From DAOPXV01 sp964551445 (GTDB lineage Bacteria; Muiribacteriota; UBA9980): a stretch of 64,000 nucleotides of DNA. Of this stretch, positions 52,201-59,437 are shown piece by piece (within the stretch, counting starts at the first letter, position 1; each line of letters begins with the position of its first letter). Under the pieces are notes generated by a model, which ran no database searches, had not been told where the DNA came from, and saw nothing but the letters and a program-made list of their open reading frames with translations. The stretch is from contig CAZKCG010000008.1 in NCBI GenBank assembly GCA_964551445.1, forward strand, positions 62,001 to 126,000, written 5' to 3'. The translations under genes were made by a program, and so were the position numbers.

Positions 52201-54393
52201 GAGTTTATCGAGCATGTCTGAAACGCTGTATTCCAGGTGCGCGAAAGTTTCGCCGGAAATATTTGCGCGGATGTCCAGAAGTATCCGTTTAGCTTCGGCA
52301 AGTATTGTTTTATCAACGGTTTTAATGAGTTTCAAGGCTTCGTATCTTGTGAAATTAAGCACGGCCAGCTGATAATAAACATTTCCTTTAAGCGTCCCCT
52401 TTAAAGCCGGATCTTTATAAAGCTCGTCGAATATGGCTTTTGAATCCGCCAGAAGTTTTATGACCGTTCCGTCGGCCGCGAGATCGACCGTTCCGATGAG
52501 AGTTTCAGGGATGGCCGTAGTCTTTGATCTTTCAAGGATATCGCTGGCTTTGAATAAAAGTTTCATCGCATCATCAAATTTAATTTTGAGCGGATCGGTT
52601 TCCGTAAAAGTATTCGCGCTGTTGGTTCCGAGTTTTCCCTGTGAAACGAATGCGTTTCCTACGGTGTAAAAGTTCGTCGACGGTTTTATCGCGCTGATTA
52701 TATTTCCGGCGCTCGCGCCGTTCAAAAAATTGTCTCCGCCCTGTTCCTGGCCGTTAATGGAATTTTTCACGCTTAAAAGCGAAACATCCGACTTGAGCCT
52801 GTCGATGATCGCGGCGAAAGCGAAAAGAGCTTCATTCACTTTTTCGAATTTAGATTCGATGTTAGCCCTGGCGTCTGACGAATCGGAAGATCTCAGTATC
52901 TCTTCGACCGAGCTTTTCAGGCTCTTGTAGGCGTTCTCTATATCGTTAAGCTGCAGGAACGCGCGCCCGAGGCCGAAATTTTTAATTTTGGGCTCCTCCA
53001 CTTCCTGAAAAACCCGGACCGCTTCGTCAGGCCGGCCGGCGTTGATAAGGGCGTCGCCTTTTTCCTGGAGTGCCTCGTCTCTGGTGAATTTTTCGCCGGT
53101 GAGAAGCTCGAATTCTCGGATGCCTTCGGAGTCCAATCTGGCGACTATCGAATCGGATTTTTTCCGGGCTTCGTCGAGTTTGGCCGGATCTTCCTTCGCA
53201 AGTTCCGAAGCGTTCTTTAAAAGCGCCGCCGCGATCTGTTTGTCACGGCCGCTCTGCCGGTCGGCGGCATCTGTTTCAAGCGCCGGGAGAGAGTTATAGC
53301 CCTCGAGATATTCGGCTTTGGCGGCCGAGTCGAGCGTGTTGTCCGAGATGGCCTGATAAGCGGCCATGAGAGACGGAGCGTTGGCGTTGATCTTCGCCGC
53401 GCCTCCGGACACTTTGTTTTTATAGATATCGCCGAGATTATTTGATACCAGGCTTAAAGCTATCTTCGCGTCCTTATATCCGTCTTTGTTGTCCGTAAGT
53501 TTTTTCGGGTCGGCGGTTTCACCGGCGAGTAAAGCTTTTAATTTCGCTTTGGCTTCCTTTACGCTCGTCTCGTTCTGGCGCCTTCCGTCGGTGCCTGCGA
53601 GAGCGATCACTTCTTTAAGTTTATCGGCGATCGTGCCGGCGGCTAAAAGATCTGGATTTTTCTGGAAAACGACCTCGAGGCCTTCTACGAGTTTTTTGAT
53701 CCCGGCCGGATCGATGGTCCCAAGTACCGCGTCTTTGTAAGCTTTTTCGAGTTTATCCGCCGTCGCGAACGAGCGGTCTTTTAATGCCGACTGGCGTTTG
53801 GCGCTTATATCGGCGACGAATTCCGCGAGTTTTTTCCCGAACGACGGATCGTTCCTTCTGGCTTCTTCTTCGGTTTTAAATACTCCGGCGTCAGTTTCTT
53901 TTTTATTGTCGCCGTATAAAAGCATATACGCCGTGGCTTCGGGGTCGGCGTTCCTTCCGGTTACTTTATCTCCGTCCTTGAGCTTGCCTATGAAAACGGA
54001 AAGCATTTCATTTCCGGTTCCTTTGGCTATTACTTTATATGATCTTGAAAAATTTTTGACCTTGAAGCTAAAAGGCTGGCCGTCTTTTACGGTCAGATCA
54101 TTTCTGGGTTCATTCGGCCTCGCCGCGTCAGGCGCTTCGAGATCGGTTTCGGGCACGGCGTTTCCATCCGCGTCCACAAGCGTTAATTTATATTCTTTGT
54201 TCGCGGCCTGATAAGATACCGCCGGCGCCGCGGATGCCGAATTAATGGTGCCTGAAACCGTCGCCGAACCCGATACGGGAGTGATCGCGCTTCCGCCTCC
54301 TCCTCCACCGCCGCAGCCCGTAAGAAGTGACAGCATAATAAGGACGCCTAAAAGCGAGACCAGGTTTTTGAGACCGAACCGTTTGCTGAACAT
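46213..54393 (-). CDS. giant lipoprotein with helical TPR-like N-terminal half and beta-repeat C-terminal half
   Basis: A 2726-aa lipoprotein: lipobox LLTGC with Cys27, followed by a poly-Gly run. Residues about 45-130 are a beta domain. About 150-1010 are strongly helical with TPR-like content (ALINAGRPDEAVRVFQEVEE, YKLFLLKYPNSEFVYTAQDA). From about 1030 there are Ig/IPT-like blocks (VNGVEFLGSPITVEAAGD, INGISVQADRPITLKADFTE). The last 550 residues have about five fibronectin-like repeats (VTGLVYDSARKTLIWKPV, AGPWSTQLEF) of the same type as in the adjacent secreted proteins. This suggests an outer anchored scaffold working with the repeat proteins. Enzyme motifs absent. Confidence 0.87.
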   Translation of the reverse strand: MFSKRFGLKNLVSLLGVLIMLSLLTGCGGGGGGGSAITPVSGSATVSGTINSASAAPAVSYQAANKEYKLTLVDADGNAVPETDLEAPDAARPNEPRNDLTVKDGQPFSFKVKNFSRSYKVIAKGTGNEMLSVFIGKLKDGDKVTGRNADPEATAYMLLYGDNKKETDAGVFKTEEEARRNDPSFGKKLAEFVADISAKRQSALKDRSFATADKLEKAYKDAVLGTIDPAGIKKLVEGLEVVFQKNPDLLAAGTIADKLKEVIALAGTDGRRQNETSVKEAKAKLKALLAGETADPKKLTDNKDGYKDAKIALSLVSNNLGDIYKNKVSGGAAKINANAPSLMAAYQAISDNTLDSAAKAEYLEGYNSLPALETDAADRQSGRDKQIAAALLKNASELAKEDPAKLDEARKKSDSIVARLDSEGIREFELLTGEKFTRDEALQEKGDALINAGRPDEAVRVFQEVEEPKIKNFGLGRAFLQLNDIENAYKSLKSSVEEILRSSDSSDARANIESKFEKVNEALFAFAAIIDRLKSDVSLLSVKNSINGQEQGGDNFLNGASAGNIISAIKPSTNFYTVGNAFVSQGKLGTNSANTFTETDPLKIKFDDAMKLLFKASDILERSKTTAIPETLIGTVDLAADGTVIKLLADSKAIFDELYKDPALKGTLKGNVYYQLAVLNFTRYEALKLIKTVDKTILAEAKRILLDIRANISGETFAHLEYSVSDMLDKLQAVEEEDGGFVASSDTVFAEAEKIRKRAENMRDDELAVEASDEFNKALNKYDEFLAKKETAAIAKLREAAHYFAANCLYNMFRLSAAKDEGLKNKVVERYKLFLLKYPNSEFVYTAQDALNQLNNSLSDQTKPGEEFQKAVSLIEKLRFYYKNGYSTAEIEFAFTGAEKILRAIAVDITKDAKFTGNIVRDDDMRHFRANAKFQLAILYMERYLIPRTKEIKFKNLALQFLSEIIEQNADESFIKDVKRFIEQLNNEGSFTDEFVAGKPMITAIVINPPFIELDKTAAATTVSISANVIVPETKEGELLITKVSAEVRQFGNAIYAVGDNNTPMVIELKRSADHAKRFKWEGGVTVTEPKPGSYDIVVTAESFDGKRTTAVANYVVKQKSAFAFIERIEVISTAENTIFKLTASSEPAPEYKDAAGIYTGAYVTLMQPELAAATLVSNFMPVFNSAYPVKLERIEGEPKAFRLELNKAFPNLTAGNYMFLFKLVNFNPADPDGSINDPASEKPFNFIIKKEVPGSARDIILPLYKKILETLSDNSRTPEERANAYEKMYEKQLSSERRSKIIKILSVIKDIKITIPDGVMPSAESVKDDMVSVRAPWKIEGIYKEAVLSGINGSDGINFLPPGPAGFNLGNFVIEDKHIFVKRFVGVETWLITEGEDTPVPPPDFELSKVVITTIAGRKVANPTPGIPSMPAPFELAVAPDMPIIEVSGDNFKPFSPEDRRVLQLSGPELKFPVILADSGSFNWTGNSIKFGSEKLKGLKGYYILEIFDTKYGQLTSVAVRISEGQASDISVYILELINGDRSAPAFNASRPFEVVNTKDLVLKGDRMLPPAGVKYAVKCFGSKLNSNEAAAPVYLSTSADIDNWKDNMIAIKADNMRNSQIAPNVLASIVIWDVAADKPVSSTISVIFFYSDFDPGTMKPAVINTVNGVSAQSVINLSRPQNGSSVIDIVLTGSNFSSPSHRHLDLIFQVSGSALHVPIADSASAADWSDTKIKGRIDTQKAVPSIMSAQAPGTVGDYIAKFPCGINIIDDIAGKPVNPFMISIRFVNELSDMPVINKVNGVEFLGSPITVEAAGDLNSAAFEMKLEGKNFGGQGAKSVWLKPSASPFNPRPAPFQLKISSWNDTLIIVSVPYSTAIYGNSALAIYEANPMPPVAEAVSNILDTAFGPYGMIQLSKDIFVDIKKTGGTAVTSAKINLIKVFSPANPSPAEFNATQIVGVPFEAESLQLIGEGLRSANDTFRIAFMRRAGTSEEKYIADSGSSNWTNNTIDLKNISSTRVTDAALGIMSNERFSGLWELYIVEPGIGNYIVSNIIKISFQQSQTGSVINAINGISVQADRPITLKADFTELLITGNNLGANTDKSLKLMFYPMADPANPDPLPIQLPHLSWTATVIKAGRPADQNFKFRQGFILILDASGSKTGVPAQVSFGTLPAGEIPMVTGLVYDSARKTLIWKPVISAADSRVYAYGVMIDAMLFNTPAGVTEFPATNLASGPHKAQVQAIVPNTYPPVSGQFSETIIFTTDGGSQNNIPAVTGVFYDPMMKVIRWTPVDDISIMPLIPVNTETGSGDTSSSGATVTPGATDAGMRYRPYSYMIRLDGAVLSSPVYQNEFFVGNLPDGDHKIEIQAVLTGTYPPEAGPFSSPYAFRIEDGSNTENIPVVTGLVYDPGMKKLKWNPLFSVNDTPVRPFEGTVTPTTGTTVITNTGGSVPGSSNPGDLPIAPPIAAYMYMVRIDGVIYGPTAAAEFTLPLSLPGGWHAAEVQAQLSNTYPPQAGPWCQPLKFDSNGTTSNFPQVTGVIFDAGAKKIMWKPVSLSDNASPAVYMVMIDGMMTPAPVSMTEYGVGHLMSGSHKVQIQAQIPGSVPLMAGPWSTQLEFDMGGGAAEITGLVFEPAASSLKWNAFVSAPGVSTGYRVIVDGIARTAAPVTTAMFTFTGLTAGRHVAQIEAIDMASSNQETPRVLAKSMPYNFSTVMVSSPVLKSGGK

Positions 54394-54442
54394 GATTGCC
54401 CCCTCAAAATATTATTATTGATTGATTTTTCAGAGTAAAAAT

Positions 54443-54491
54443 AAAAAAATACCGTCCCGAAGATCTTTTCGGATCTTCAAAGCGATATTTT
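54443..54491 (-). terminator. leader terminator upstream of the 2726-aa lipoprotein
   Basis: Minus strand AAAATATCG (54491-54483) pairs with CGGTATTTT (54454-54446) with one G-U, with an inner GAAGATC-loop-GATCTTC stem and T7 tail; 50 bp before the ATG. Confidence 0.7.
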
Positions 54492-54589
54492 AATTTATAT
54501 GTTTATATCTATTTTTCAAGGTTCTCACCCGCAGAGAATGTTTGATGGAAACTAAACAAAAACCGTCATTAATGTGCTTGTACAGACTA

Positions 54590-54618
54590 ATTGTAGCACC
54601 ATCGGCGCGGTTTGTCAA
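54590..54618 (-). promoter_or_regulatory. predicted promoter of the 2726-aa lipoprotein
   Basis: Minus-strand TTGACA (54618-54613), a 17-bp spacer ending in TGC, TACAAT (54595-54590), a near-consensus sigma-70 promoter. Confidence 0.75.
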
Positions 54619-54674
54619 CTTTTTTCGGGACCATTCAAACTATAATATTTCTTTATATTTTGGCCGGGTTCTGG

Positions 54675-54680
54675 TAAAAT
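54675..54680 (+). promoter_or_regulatory. extended -10 directly before the MFS gene
   Basis: TGG-TAAAAT; weak -35 (TTTATA) at 17 bp. The predicted start at about 54687 coincides with an in-frame ATG, so the transcript may be leaderless. Confidence 0.5.
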
Positions 54681-54686
54681 ATGGTC

Positions 54687-56060
54687 ATGGACGAGAAAAA
54701 AACGGTTCTGATAATAGCTATGCTCTCGGCGTTCATAACGCCTTTTAACGGTTCATCGATAAATATCGCGCTTCCGGCAATTAAAGAAGAGTTCGCGACG
54801 AACGTCGGAATGCTCGGCTGGGTCGCCATGTCTTATCTTCTCACATCCGCGATATTTTTGATACCGTTCGGCCGGCTCGGCGATATTCACGGCAGAAAAA
54901 AGATATTCGTTTCCGGCATCTCCATATTCACGCTGGCTTCTTTTCTTGCTCTGACATCCGCTTCGATAAACCAGCTTATATTCTTCAGGATCTTTCAGGG
55001 AATCGGTTCTTCGATGATATTCGGCACTTCGATGGCGATCCTCACGTCTGTCTTTCCGCTTAACGAGCGCGGGAAAGCGCTTGGAATGGTTGTCGCGTCG
55101 GTTTACACCGGGCTTTCGGCCGGTCCGTTCATAGGCGGCGTATTGACCCAGTATTTCGGATGGCGCAGTATTTTCGCGGCCGCCGTTGTTCTCGGCGTTC
55201 CCGCCATAATTTTAGCAGTGTTCAAATTAAAGGGCGAGTTCGCCGACGCGAAAAATGAAAAATTCGATCTGGGCGGCTCTTTATTATATTGCGTAATGTT
55301 TTTGTGTCTTATGTACGGCCTTTCGCTTCTTCCGGAAAAAAACGGAATTATTTTAATGGTTATAGGATCCATTCTTTTCGCGGCTTTCATAAAATTCGAG
55401 CTAGCGACCGAAAGTCCGATATTTAATGTTTCACTCTTCATGACCAATCGAGTATTCGCTTTTTCTAATATTGCCGCGCTCATACATTACAGCGCGACCT
55501 TCGGCATAACTTTCATTTTAAGTCTTTACCTTCAATACGTAAAAGGAATGGACCCGCACCACGCGGGAATGGTCCTTATATCGCAGCCGATCGTCATGGC
55601 GCTTTTTTCGCCTCTGGCCGGAAGGCTTTCCGACAGATTCGAACCGCGTTTCCTTTCGTCATTCGGAATGGGCCTCACGGCCGCCGGGCTTTTTTCGTTA
55701 GTTTTTCTCGGCGAGGCCACAAGCGTTTTCGCGATAGTCGTGACGCTCTTATTCATAGGGTTCGGTTTTTCACTGTTCTCCTCTCCTAATACGAACGCCG
55801 TTATGAGCTCCGTCGAAAAGAAATTCTACGGCGTCGCGTCCAGCACTCTTTCGACGATGAGGCTTGCCGGGCAGATGCTCAGCGTGGGTCTCGCGTCTTC
55901 GGTTCTTTCCATAAGCGTCGGAAAGGTCAAAATAACGAGCGCGGTTTTTCCGCAATTTCTCGCCGGAACCAGGACCATCTTTTCAATTTTTTCAGTGCTC
56001 TGCGTTATCGGAATATTTCTTTCGCTTGTCCGCGGAAACCTCAGAAATCAGGACAGTTAA
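54687..56060 (+). CDS. MFS transporter, DHA2/EmrB-QacA-like drug exporter
   Basis: A 457-aa integral membrane protein with about 14 hydrophobic helices. Motif A-type loop GRLGDIHGRKKIFVSG follows helix 2, and MVVASVYTGLSAGPFIGGVLTQ is the helix-5 antiporter motif C (G-x-x-x-G-P-x-x-G-G). Members export drugs or metabolites by proton antiport. ATG 54681 lies 6 bp upstream in frame, but 54687 matches the predicted transcript start and the family N-terminus (MDEKKTVLIIAM). No ribosome binding site is visible for either. Divergent from the lipoprotein gene. Confidence 0.88.
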   Translation: MDEKKTVLIIAMLSAFITPFNGSSINIALPAIKEEFATNVGMLGWVAMSYLLTSAIFLIPFGRLGDIHGRKKIFVSGISIFTLASFLALTSASINQLIFFRIFQGIGSSMIFGTSMAILTSVFPLNERGKALGMVVASVYTGLSAGPFIGGVLTQYFGWRSIFAAAVVLGVPAIILAVFKLKGEFADAKNEKFDLGGSLLYCVMFLCLMYGLSLLPEKNGIILMVIGSILFAAFIKFELATESPIFNVSLFMTNRVFAFSNIAALIHYSATFGITFILSLYLQYVKGMDPHHAGMVLISQPIVMALFSPLAGRLSDRFEPRFLSSFGMGLTAAGLFSLVFLGEATSVFAIVVTLLFIGFGFSLFSSPNTNAVMSSVEKKFYGVASSTLSTMRLAGQMLSVGLASSVLSISVGKVKITSAVFPQFLAGTRTIFSIFSVLCVIGIFLSLVRGNLRNQDS

Positions 56061-56148
56061 TTGCGTGTTTTTGAATATTCGTGAAACCGATAACCGGTCA
56101 TGACGAAAAACTTTTTTATTTTTTCACGCTTTTTTAAGATTTTTATGG

Positions 56149-56154
56149 TATAAT
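56149..56154 (+). promoter_or_regulatory. possible extended -10 of preT-preA
   Basis: TGG-TATAAT, no good -35 box; start near 56161 would give a leader of about 120 nt that ends in GAGGAGGAACC before the ATG. Confidence 0.45.
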
Positions 56155-56278
56155 AGTTATATCTTTTTTTCAAAACTACTTTTTCAACTCGAACGAAGAA
56201 ACTGAATTTAATTATGCTACTAAAACAAACGGAAATAGCTAATCTTTTTTGCTTAAACCAAAAATTTGAGGAGGAACC

Positions 56279-57625
56279 ATGCAGAAGAAATCTCCTGAAA
56301 AGGAATTCAGCGTAAAAAAGGAATTCGGGCTCCACGACGCCCTCCGCGAGGCCGACAGATGTTTATTGTGTCACGACGCTCCGTGCAGTAACGGGTGCCC
56401 CGCCACTACCGACCCCGGAAAATTCATAAGACAATTAAGATTCAGAAATATAAAAGGCGCCGCAAGGACCATCCGCAGAAACAATATCATGGCCGGCGTT
56501 TGCGCCGAGGTCTGTCCGACCTGCAAACTCTGCGTTGAAAGATGCTCGCGCACCGAGATCGACAGGCCCATCCAGATCAACGATATCCAGCGCTTTCTCG
56601 CTAATTACCAGAACGAAATGAAAATAGATGTTTTCGACGCCCCGAAACCTCTCAAAAAGAAGGTCGCCGTAATAGGCGCCGGCCCCGCCGGATTATCATG
56701 CGCCGCGACGCTCGCGCTCGAAGGTTACGACGTTACCGTATTTGAAAAAGATAAAACCGCGGGCGGAGTCATGTCATGGGGGATCCCCTACTACCGCTTA
56801 AGCCGCAAGACCCTCAAATGCGACATTAAAGAAGTCGAAAGACTCGGCGTTAAAATAAAATTGAACACTCCCGTCGAAGGCAAAAAAGCCGTCGAAAAAT
56901 TATTGAAGGACGGATTCGCCTCGGTCTATATGTCAACCGGCCTTACCGCGGCCAACTTCTTAAGGATCGAAGGATCCGACCTGAAAGGCGTTTTCACATC
57001 CGTTGATTTCCTTTCACTTGTAAACGATGAGAAAAACAGATCAAAAGCCGAAGCTATGGTAAAAGGCAAAAAGGTCGCCGTAATAGGCGGCGGCTCGGTC
57101 GCCATGGACGCGGCTACTTCCGCTAAGATACTCGGCGCTGAAAGAGTTTACTCGATATCGCTCGAAGCCTTGAACGAACTTCCCGCCGATATAGAAGAGA
57201 TCGAACTCGCCAATAAATACCACGTTATTTTTAAACCCTCAACGCAGGTTACGAAGATCTCCGGCAAAGCCGGAAAAGTTTCCGGAATAACCGGCTGCGA
57301 GATCGAATGGAAGGAAAAAGGAAAATACACTCCCGATAACGCTAAACCTTTAAAAGAAACAGACTTTTCACATAACGTAGACGCCGTTATATTCGCTATA
57401 GGTTCGCGCGTCGGAAAAGAGGTCGTTGAAATGGCCGCTGACGCGAAGGTCGCTCTCGCTAAGAACAATCTCGTAAAAGTCGACACCAAATACGCCACCG
57501 CTACGAAAGGCGTTTTCGCCGGCGGAGATCTTGTTAACGGTGGAAGCACCGTTGCATACGCCGTTTTCCAGGGGAAAAAGGCCGCCGAAGCGATACACGA
57601 ATTCATTTCAAAAGGGAGGCGTTAA
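56279..57625 (+). CDS. preT: NAD-dependent dihydropyrimidine dehydrogenase subunit PreT-like (FAD oxidoreductase)
   Basis: A 448-aa flavin oxidoreductase related to the glutamate synthase small subunit. The N-terminal Cys-rich FeS region reads CLLCHDAPCSNGCPATTDPG and CAEVCPTCKLCVERCSR. The FAD motif VAVIGAGPAGLSCA is at about 128 and the NAD(P)H motif VAVIGGGSVAMDAA at about 263. GVFAGGDLVNGGSTVAYAV is the C-terminal FAD signature. It would pass electrons from NADH to PreA, which lies 2 bp downstream. The pair reduces uracil and thymine in E. coli; the substrate here is inferred. Confidence 0.93.
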   Translation: MQKKSPEKEFSVKKEFGLHDALREADRCLLCHDAPCSNGCPATTDPGKFIRQLRFRNIKGAARTIRRNNIMAGVCAEVCPTCKLCVERCSRTEIDRPIQINDIQRFLANYQNEMKIDVFDAPKPLKKKVAVIGAGPAGLSCAATLALEGYDVTVFEKDKTAGGVMSWGIPYYRLSRKTLKCDIKEVERLGVKIKLNTPVEGKKAVEKLLKDGFASVYMSTGLTAANFLRIEGSDLKGVFTSVDFLSLVNDEKNRSKAEAMVKGKKVAVIGGGSVAMDAATSAKILGAERVYSISLEALNELPADIEEIELANKYHVIFKPSTQVTKISGKAGKVSGITGCEIEWKEKGKYTPDNAKPLKETDFSHNVDAVIFAIGSRVGKEVVEMAADAKVALAKNNLVKVDTKYATATKGVFAGGDLVNGGSTVAYAVFQGKKAAEAIHEFISKGRR

Positions 57626-57627
57626 TA

Positions 57628-58854
57628 ATGGTTAAAAAAGCAGATCTTTCAGTTGATTTTTGCGGTGTAAGATTCGAAAATCCTTTCATGCTCTCATCCT
57701 CGCCCGTAACGGACAGTTACGATATGTGCGCCCGCGCCTATAAATACGGATGGGGCGGCGTAGTTTATAAAACCCTCAACCTTGAAAAGAAATTTAAAAT
57801 ATTCATGCCTTCACCCAGGCTTAACGCTATCCACCTTGACGAACAAAGGGTTGTCGGGCTTCAAAATCTCGAACAGATAAGCGACCGCCCTATAAAAGAC
57901 AATATAAAAGACATGAAAAAACTCAAAAAAGAGTTTCCTGAAAAAGTTCTCATTTCAAGCATAATGGGTTATGACGACGCGGACTGGACGGAACTTGCGG
58001 GATTAAGCGAAGAAGCCGGCGCTGACATGCTCGAATTGAACTTCAGCTGCCCTCAGATGGCGCGCGAAGGCGCAGGCCACAAGGTCGGCCAGTCTTACGA
58101 TCTTATGAAAGAATTCATCCAGGCCACCAGAAAAGGCTCGAAACTTCCTATAATGGCGAAAATGACGCCGAATATAACCGATATGGTTCCCGCAGCGTTA
58201 GCCGCTAAAGAAGGCGGCGCGGACGCTATCGCGGCCATAAACACCGTTAAATCGATAACCGGCGTGGACCTCGATAAAATGGTTCCGATGCCGACGATCG
58301 ACGGACAGTCCTCCATCAGCGGATATTCCGGAACGGCCGTAAAACCTATCGCTCTTCGTTTCATAACCGAACTTATAAAAGATCCGAAACTCAAGCTCCC
58401 TGTTTCAGGCATCGGCGGAATAGTTACATGGATAGACGCGGTTGAGTTCCTGCTCCTCGGCGCAACGACCCTTCAGGTCACGACCGGCATCATGAAACAC
58501 GGCCAGAGAATAGTCGAAGACATGATCGAAGGGCTTTCCGACTATATGGTCGAAAAGAACTTCAAATCGATCAAACAGATGGTCGGCCTCGCGTTGAAAA
58601 CCGTCGTTGATCCTTCGAAAATATCGCATAAGAACCAGGCCATATCGGTCATCGATAAAGAGAAATGCGTCGGCTGCGGCCAGTGCTACATTAGCTGCAT
58701 GGACGGAGCCCATCAGGCAATCACTCTCGATAAGAACAGAAAAGCCGAAGTTGACGAGAATAAATGCGTCGGCTGCCTCATGTGCCAGCACATCTGCCCC
58801 GTCGGCGGAGCCGTTTCATACAAGACCACGAAGTTCAAATTCCACACGCATTAG
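57628..58854 (+). CDS. preA: NAD-dependent dihydropyrimidine dehydrogenase subunit PreA-like
   Basis: A 408-aa FMN TIM-barrel enzyme. The DHOD-like domain (about 5-320) carries NPFMLSSSPVTDSYDMCARA, ELNFSCPQM with the catalytic Cys loop of dihydropyrimidine dehydrogenase, and GIGGIVTW for FMN phosphate binding. The C-terminal ferredoxin domain has two 4Fe-4S sets, CVGCGQCYISC and CVGCLMCQHIC. With PreT it forms a reductive (or oxidative) dihydropyrimidine dehydrogenase. No dihydropyrimidinase or ureidopropionase genes lie nearby. An intrinsic terminator follows. Confidence 0.93.
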   Translation: MVKKADLSVDFCGVRFENPFMLSSSPVTDSYDMCARAYKYGWGGVVYKTLNLEKKFKIFMPSPRLNAIHLDEQRVVGLQNLEQISDRPIKDNIKDMKKLKKEFPEKVLISSIMGYDDADWTELAGLSEEAGADMLELNFSCPQMAREGAGHKVGQSYDLMKEFIQATRKGSKLPIMAKMTPNITDMVPAALAAKEGGADAIAAINTVKSITGVDLDKMVPMPTIDGQSSISGYSGTAVKPIALRFITELIKDPKLKLPVSGIGGIVTWIDAVEFLLLGATTLQVTTGIMKHGQRIVEDMIEGLSDYMVEKNFKSIKQMVGLALKTVVDPSKISHKNQAISVIDKEKCVGCGQCYISCMDGAHQAITLDKNRKAEVDENKCVGCLMCQHICPVGGAVSYKTTKFKFHTH

Positions 58855-58882
58855 ACTTTGATGTTTATAAAATAGGATAAAT

Positions 58883-58921
58883 AAAAAGAGCTGTTTCAAA
58901 TTTTTTGAGATGGCTCTTTTT
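58883..58921 (+). terminator. intrinsic terminator of preT-preA
   Basis: AAAAAGAGC pairs with GCTCTTTTT, with an inner TTTCAAA/TTTTGAGA-type stem and T-run, 28 bp after the stop codon. Confidence 0.8.
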
Positions 58922-58950
58922 TTATATGTAAAGTATACGCAACAATATAC

Positions 58951-59265
58951 GCAACAAATCTTTTTTGTGATGGACGCCGCCTTCTTGCCATCGTGGCTGC
59001 CGCGCACGGATGCGCCAATGCCGCGCGAGGCACGGAGGCCGGAAGCGCGGCGCCGGCGGCACTTCCCGCATCCTGCGGGTCGCGCAAGGCATTAAGTCAT
59101 GCGTGGCCGCTATTTCATAGATTTTCTTGAATTTGCGCCGCTTGCCTCTCAGCGCCTCCCGGCCCGTCGGCTCACGCCATCCCTGGCTCCGCCGACACTT
59201 GCGCCTCAGGCGCGTCGTCCTCAGTCTTCGCCGTCTCCGAGACATCCCTCAAAAAAAATTGTTGC
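58951..59265. repeat. MITE-like element, copy B (terminal inverted repeats)
   Basis: A 315-bp GC-rich insert in an AT-rich gap. The right end read inward is GCAACAATTTTTTTTGAGGG then ATGTCTCGGAG, matching the left end of copy A at 19102 (G-Y-AACAATTTTTTTTGAGGGAT). The left end GCAACAAATCTTTTTTG is a weaker inverse. The core GCCGCCTTCTTGCCATCGTG also occurs near 3717 and on the reverse strand in copy A. Directly before the left end is a tandem 12-mer TATACGCAACAA repeated twice. Several short frames within it have arginine-rich nonsense translations, so I take it as non-coding. Confidence 0.65.
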
Positions 59266-59360
59266 TTATTTATTATGGCACTATTCTTTTTAAACTTTCT
59301 TATATAATTTTTTTCATTTACAAATATTCCCTTTTTTGAATTTATACGGCTATGAACATA

Positions 59361-59389
59361 TTGAATTTAATTCTTTGATATGTTAAAAT
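59361..59389 (+). promoter_or_regulatory. predicted promoter of the DUF4127 gene
   Basis: TTGAAT (59361-59366), a 17-bp spacer ending in TGT, TAAAAT (59384-59389). Leader about 40 nt with GAAAGGA before the ATG. Confidence 0.65.
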
Positions 59390-59437
59390 CCTGTATGGAA
59401 TAAATTATTCATATTTATAAATGAAAGGAATAGTTAA

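Noticed and set aside
58900..59300. Small arginine-rich frames on both strands near 59 kb
   Set aside because: They coincide with the GC-rich repeat element, have no ribosome sites and give low-complexity translations.
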